DNA of 64,000 nucleotides from Schoenoplectus triqueter (Eukaryota > Streptophyta > Magnoliopsida > Poales > Cyperaceae): NCBI GenBank assembly GCA_964058805.1, contig CAXKVV010000847.1, positions 26,394-90,393 on the forward strand, given 5' to 3'. The translations under genes were made by a program, and so were the position numbers. Shown here piece by piece: positions 59,930-64,000 of the stretch. A model generated the notes under the pieces. It searched no databases. It saw only the letters and a program-made list of their open reading frames with translations, and was not told the DNA's origin. Within the stretch, counting starts at the first letter, position 1; every line of letters begins with the position of its first letter.

Positions 59930-60867
59930 ACTCGTTTTCGATGGTACCGAGGAAGTCGGGTATCGTTTTTATGTTTTGGGCGCCCGAACTTGTTTTCGGC
60001 GGTACCGAGGGCGTCGGGTCCTGTATTCACGTTTTGCATGCTCGGACTCGTTTTCGGCGTTATAGAGGGCGTCGGGTCGCGTTTTTATGTTTTGCGCGCC
60101 CGGACTCGTTTTCGGCGATACCGAGGGCGTCGGGTCCCGTTTTCATGTTTTGCGCGCCCGGACTCGTTTTCGGCGATACCGAGGGCGTCGGGTCCCGTTT
60201 TCATGTTTTGCGCGCCCGGACTCGTTTTCGGCGATACCGAGGGCGTCGGGTCCCGTTTTCATGTTTTGTGCGCCCGGACTCGTTTTCGGCGGTCTCGAGG
60301 GCGTCGGGTCCCGTTTTCGGAGGTACCGAGGGCGTCGGGTATCGTTTTCATGTTCTGCGCGCCCGAACTCATTTTCGGCGGTACCGAGGGCGTCGGGTCC
60401 AGTTTTCATGTTTGGCGCGCCCTAGACTCGTTTTCGGCGGTACCGAGGGCGTCGGGTCTCGTTTTCATGTTTTGCGCGCCCTTGACTCGTTTTCGGCGGT
60501 ACCGAGGGCGTCGGGTCTCGTTTTCATGTTTTGCGCGCCCTTGACTCGTTTTCGGCGGTACCGAGGGCGTCGGGTCCCGTTTAAATGTTTTGCGCGCCCG
60601 GACTCGTTTTCGGCGATACCGAGGGCGTCGGGTCCCGTTTTAAAGTTTTGCGCGCCCGGACTCATTTTTCGCGGTGTCGAGGGCGTCGGGTCCCGTTTTC
60701 ATTTTTTGCGTGCCCGGACTCGTTTTGGGCGGTACCGAGGGCGTCGTGTCCCGTTTTCATGTTTTGCGCGCCCGGACTCGCTTTCGGCGGTACCGAGGGC
60801 GTCGGGTCCCGTTTTCATGTTTTCCGCGCCCGGACTCGTTTTCGGCGGTCTCGAGGGCGTCGGGTCT
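59891..60867 (+). repeat. satellite block A, copy 2 (partner about 57260-58236)
   Basis: Second copy of block A, again attached to the end of a block B copy (58186-59929). The order is therefore A-B-A, then other satellite, then B again at 62257. Confidence 0.85.
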
Positions 60868-62256
60868 CGTTTGAATGTTTTGCGCGCCCGGACTCGTTTT
60901 CGGCGGTCTCTAGGGCGTCGGGTATCGTTTTCACGTTTTGCGCGCCCGAACTCATTTTCGGCAGTACCGAGCTCGTCGGGTCCCGGACTCATTTTCGGCG
61001 GTATCGAGGGCGTCGGGTCCCGTTTTCATGTTTTGCGCGCCCGGACTCGTTTTCGGCGGTGCCGAGGGCGTCGGGTCACGTTTTCATGTTTTGCGCGCCC
61101 GGACTCATTTTCGGTGGTACCGAGGGCGTTGGGTCCTGTTTTCACGTTTTGCGCGCCCGGACTCCTTTTCGGCGATATCGAGGGCGTCGGGTCTCGTTTG
61201 AATGTTTTGCGCGCCCGGACTCGTTTTCGGCGGTCTCTAGGGCGTCGGGTATCGTTTTCACGTTTTGCGCGCCCGAACTCATTTTCGGCAGTACCGAGCT
61301 CGTCGGGTCCCAGACTCATTTTCGGCGGTATCGAGGGCGTCGGGTCCCGTTTTCATGTTTTGCGCGCCCGGACTCGTTTTCGGCGGTGCCGAGGGCGTCG
61401 GGTCCCGTTTTCACGTTTTGCGCGCCCCGGACTCGTTTTCGGCGGAATCGAGGGCATCAGGACCCGTTTTAATGTTTTGCGCGCCCGGAATCGTTTTCGG
61501 CGGTCTCGAGGGCGTCGGGTATCGTTTTCTTGTTCTGCGCGCCCGAACTCATTTTCGGCGGTACCGAGGGCGTCGGGTCCCGTTTTCATGTTTTGCGCGC
61601 CCAGACTCATTTTCGGCGGTACCGAGGGCGTCGGGTCCCGTTTTCACGTTTTGCGCGCCCGGACTCGTTTTCGGCGGTACCGAGGTTGTCGGGTCCCGTT
61701 TTCATGTTTTCCGCGCCCGGACTCGTTTTCGGCGATATCGAGGGCGTCGGGTCTCGTTTTTATGTTTTGCGCGCCCGGACTCGTTTTCGGCGATACCGAG
61801 GGCGTCGGGTCTTGTTTTCATGTTTTGCGCGCCCGGACTCGTTTTCGGCGGTAGCGAGGGCGTCGGGTCCGGTTTTCATGTTTTGCGCGCCCGGACTCGT
61901 TTTCGGCGGTACCGAGGGCGTCGGGTCCGGTTTTCATGTTTTGCGCGCCCGGACTCGTTTTCGGCGCTACCGAGGGCGTCGGGTCCCGTTTTCATGTTTT
62001 GTGCGCCCGGACTCGTTTTCGGCGGTCTCGAGGGCGTCGGGTCCCGTTTTCGGAGGAACCGAGGGCGTCGGGTATCGTTTTCATGTTTTGCGCGCCCGAA
62101 ATCATTTTCGGCGGTACCGAGGGCGTCGGGTCACGTTTTAATGTTTTGCGCGCCCGGACTCGTTTTCGGCGGTCTCGAGGGCGTCGGGTCCCGTTTTAAT
62201 GTTTTGCGCGCCCGGACTCGTTTTCGGCGGTCTCGAGGGCGTCGGGTCCCGTTTTC

Positions 62257-64000
62257 ATGTTTTCCGCGCCCGGACTCGTTTTCGGCGGTCTCGAGGGCGT
62301 CGGGTCCCGTTTTCATGTTTTGTGCGCCCGGACTCGTCTTCGGCGGTACCGAGGGCGTCGGGTCCCGTTTTCATGTTTTGCGCGCCCGGATTTGTATTCG
62401 GCGGTACCGAGGGCGTCGGGTCACGTTTTCATGTTTAGCGCCCGGACTCGTTTTCGGTGGTACCGAGGGCGTTGGGTCCTGTTTTCACGTTTTGCGCGCC
62501 CGGACTCTTTTTCGGCGATATCGAGGGCGTCGGGTCTCGTTTGAATGTTTTGCGCGCCCGGACTCGTTTTCGGCGGTCTCTAGGGCGTCGGGTATCGTTT
62601 TCACGTTTTGCGCGCCCGAACTCATTTTCGGCAGTACCGAGCTCGTCGGGTCCCAGACTCATTTTCGGAGGTATCGAGGGCGTCGGGTCCCGTTTTCATG
62701 TTTTGCGCGCCCGGACTCGTTTTCGGCGGTGCCGAGGGCGTCGGGTCCCGTTTTCACGTTTTGCGTGCCCGGACTCGTTTTCGGCGGAATGGAGGGCATC
62801 AGGACCCGTTTTAATGTTTTGCGCGCCCGGAATCGTTTTCGGCGGTCTCGAGGGCGTCGGGTATCGTTTTCTTGTTCTGCGCGCCCGAACTCATTTTCGG
62901 CGGTACCGAGGGCGTCGGGTCCCGTTTTCATGATTTGAGCGCCCAGACTCATTTTCGGCGGTACCGAGGGCGTCGGGTCCCGTTTTCACGTTTTGCGCGC
63001 CCGGACTCGTTTTCGGCGGTACCGAGGTTGTCGGGTCCCGTTTTCATGTTTTCCGCGCCTGGACTCGTTTTCGGCGATATCGAGGGCGTCGGGTCTCGTT
63101 TTTATGTTTTGCGCGCCCGGACTCGTTTTCGGCGATACCGAGGGCGTCGGGTCTTGTTTTCATGTTTTGCGCGCCCGGACTCGTTTTCGGCGGTAGCGAG
63201 GGTGTCGGGTCCCATTTTCATGTTTTGCGCGCCCGGACTCGTTTTCGTCGGTACCGAGGGCGTCGGGTCACGTTTTCATGTTTTGCGCGCCCGGACTCGT
63301 TTTCGGCGGTACCGAGGGCGTCGGGTCCCGTTTTCATGTTTTGCGCGCCCGGACTCGTTTTCGGCGATACCGAGGGCGTCGGGTCCCGTTTTCATGTTTT
63401 GTGCGCCCGGACTCGTTTTCGGCGGTCTCGAGGGCGTCGGGTCCCGTTTTCGGAGGAACCGAGGGCGTCGGGTATCGTTTTCATGTTCTGCGCGCCCGAA
63501 ATCATTTTCGGCGGTACCGAGGGCGTCGGGTCACGTTTTCATGTTTTGCGCGCCCGGACTCGTTTTCGGTGGTACCGAGGGCGTTGGGTCCTGTTTTCAC
63601 GTTTTGCGCGCCCGGACTCCTTTTCGGCGATATCGAGGGCGTCGGGTCTCGTTTGAATGTTTTGCGCGCCCGGACTCGTTTTCGGTGGTCTCTAGGGCGT
63701 CGGGTATCGTTTTCACGTTTTGCGCGCCCGAACTCATTTTCGGCAGTACCGAGCTCGTCGGGTCCCAGACTCATTTTCGGCGGTATCGAGGGCGTCGGGT
63801 CCCGTTTTCATGTTTTGCGCGCCCGGACTCGTTTTCGGCGGTGCCGAGGGCGTCGGGTCTCGTTTTCACGTTTTGCGCGCCCGGACTCGTTTTAGACGAT
63901 ATCGAGGGCATCAGGACCCGTTTTAATGTTTTGCGCGCCCGGACTCATTTTCGGCGGTCTCGAGGGCGTCGGGTCCCATTTTCACGTTTTGCGCTCCCGG
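62257..64000 (+). repeat. satellite block B, copy 2 (partner 58186-59929), truncated by window end
   Basis: Near-identical second copy of block B. Because copy 1 is followed by block A, the sequence beyond 64000 is predicted to begin with another block A. Confidence 0.9.

Larger units (their letters stand above)
47562..64000 (+). repeat. 58-bp satellite array 4 (continues past the window)
   Basis: The most homogeneous array overall, same orientation. Consensus 58-mers dominate, 31-bp units recur at regular intervals, and 37-bp GAGCTCG units occur near 49705, 58570, 59690, 60970, 61305, 62640 and 63755. I saw no 46-bp units. It is built from large copied blocks: 379-bp tandem copies (51651-52408); about 53240-54535 repeated 1719 bp on; about 57260-58236 repeated 2631 bp on; and 58186-59929 repeated 4071 bp on. 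The longest open frame of the window (58801-61854, 1017 codons) lies here and is purely satellite. Confidence 0.97.

Noticed and set aside
1..64000. CRISPR array
   Set aside because: Units are contiguous tandem monomers with no unique spacers, no cas genes and a plant retroelement context.
1..64000. rDNA intergenic spacer sub-repeats
   Set aside because: There is no 18S, 5.8S, 25S or 5S sequence in 64 kb, and the array is far longer than a spacer and hosts CRM elements.
1..64000. Telomeric or subtelomeric array
   Set aside because: No TTTAGGG-type repeats were seen; CRM insertions favour a centromere. A subtelomeric site is not strictly excluded.

Overview
The window is nuclear DNA from a flowering plant. 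About 51.6 kb of the 64 kb (about 81%) is one GC-rich satellite with a 58-bp head-to-tail monomer, all in the same orientation. Three pieces of Ty3/gypsy LTR retrotransposon interrupt it: a full-length CRM-like element, a 5'-truncated CRM-like copy, and the 5' part of an Athila/Tat-like element. No host protein gene, rRNA or tRNA gene was found. The two retroelement lineages, their tRNA-iMet and tRNA-Asp primer sites and the absence of any prokaryotic gene organisation point to a plant. CRM elements in a long satellite point to a centromere or pericentromere. That placement is inference, and I cannot name the species.

Layout: satellite array 1 (1-16811); truncated CRM copy, RNase H/integrase plus 3' LTR (16812-19296); array 2 (19297 to about 25968); Athila/Tat-like 5' LTR region, primer site and gag fragment (about 25969-30203); array 3 (about 30204-41850); complete CRM-like element with two LTRs, primer site, gag-pol, polypurine tract and a perfect 5-bp target duplication (41851-47561); array 4 (47562-64000, running off the window).

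The satellite monomer (39626-39683 is a clean example) has no stop codon in any forward frame. It therefore produces many very long open frames, up to 1017 codons, with a 58-residue period; I treat these as artefacts, not genes. Shorter units of 31, 37 and 46 bp are dispersed among the 58-mers. Larger blocks have been copied within the window, spaced 379, 1719, 2631, 3070 and 4071 bp apart, some nearly identical over 1.4-1.7 kb. Recurring multi-monomer signatures show higher-order organisation.

The full CRM element is close to intact. Its gag-pol frame is open from 42587 to 47014, but the natural ATG (42539) is followed by a stop at codon 16. The LTRs differ by about 16 substitutions and one 3-bp indel. 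The end of pol is encoded inside the 3' LTR, a hallmark I associate with group A CRM elements. All three retroelements read in the satellite's + direction, so LTR promoters could transcribe outward into the stop-free satellite.
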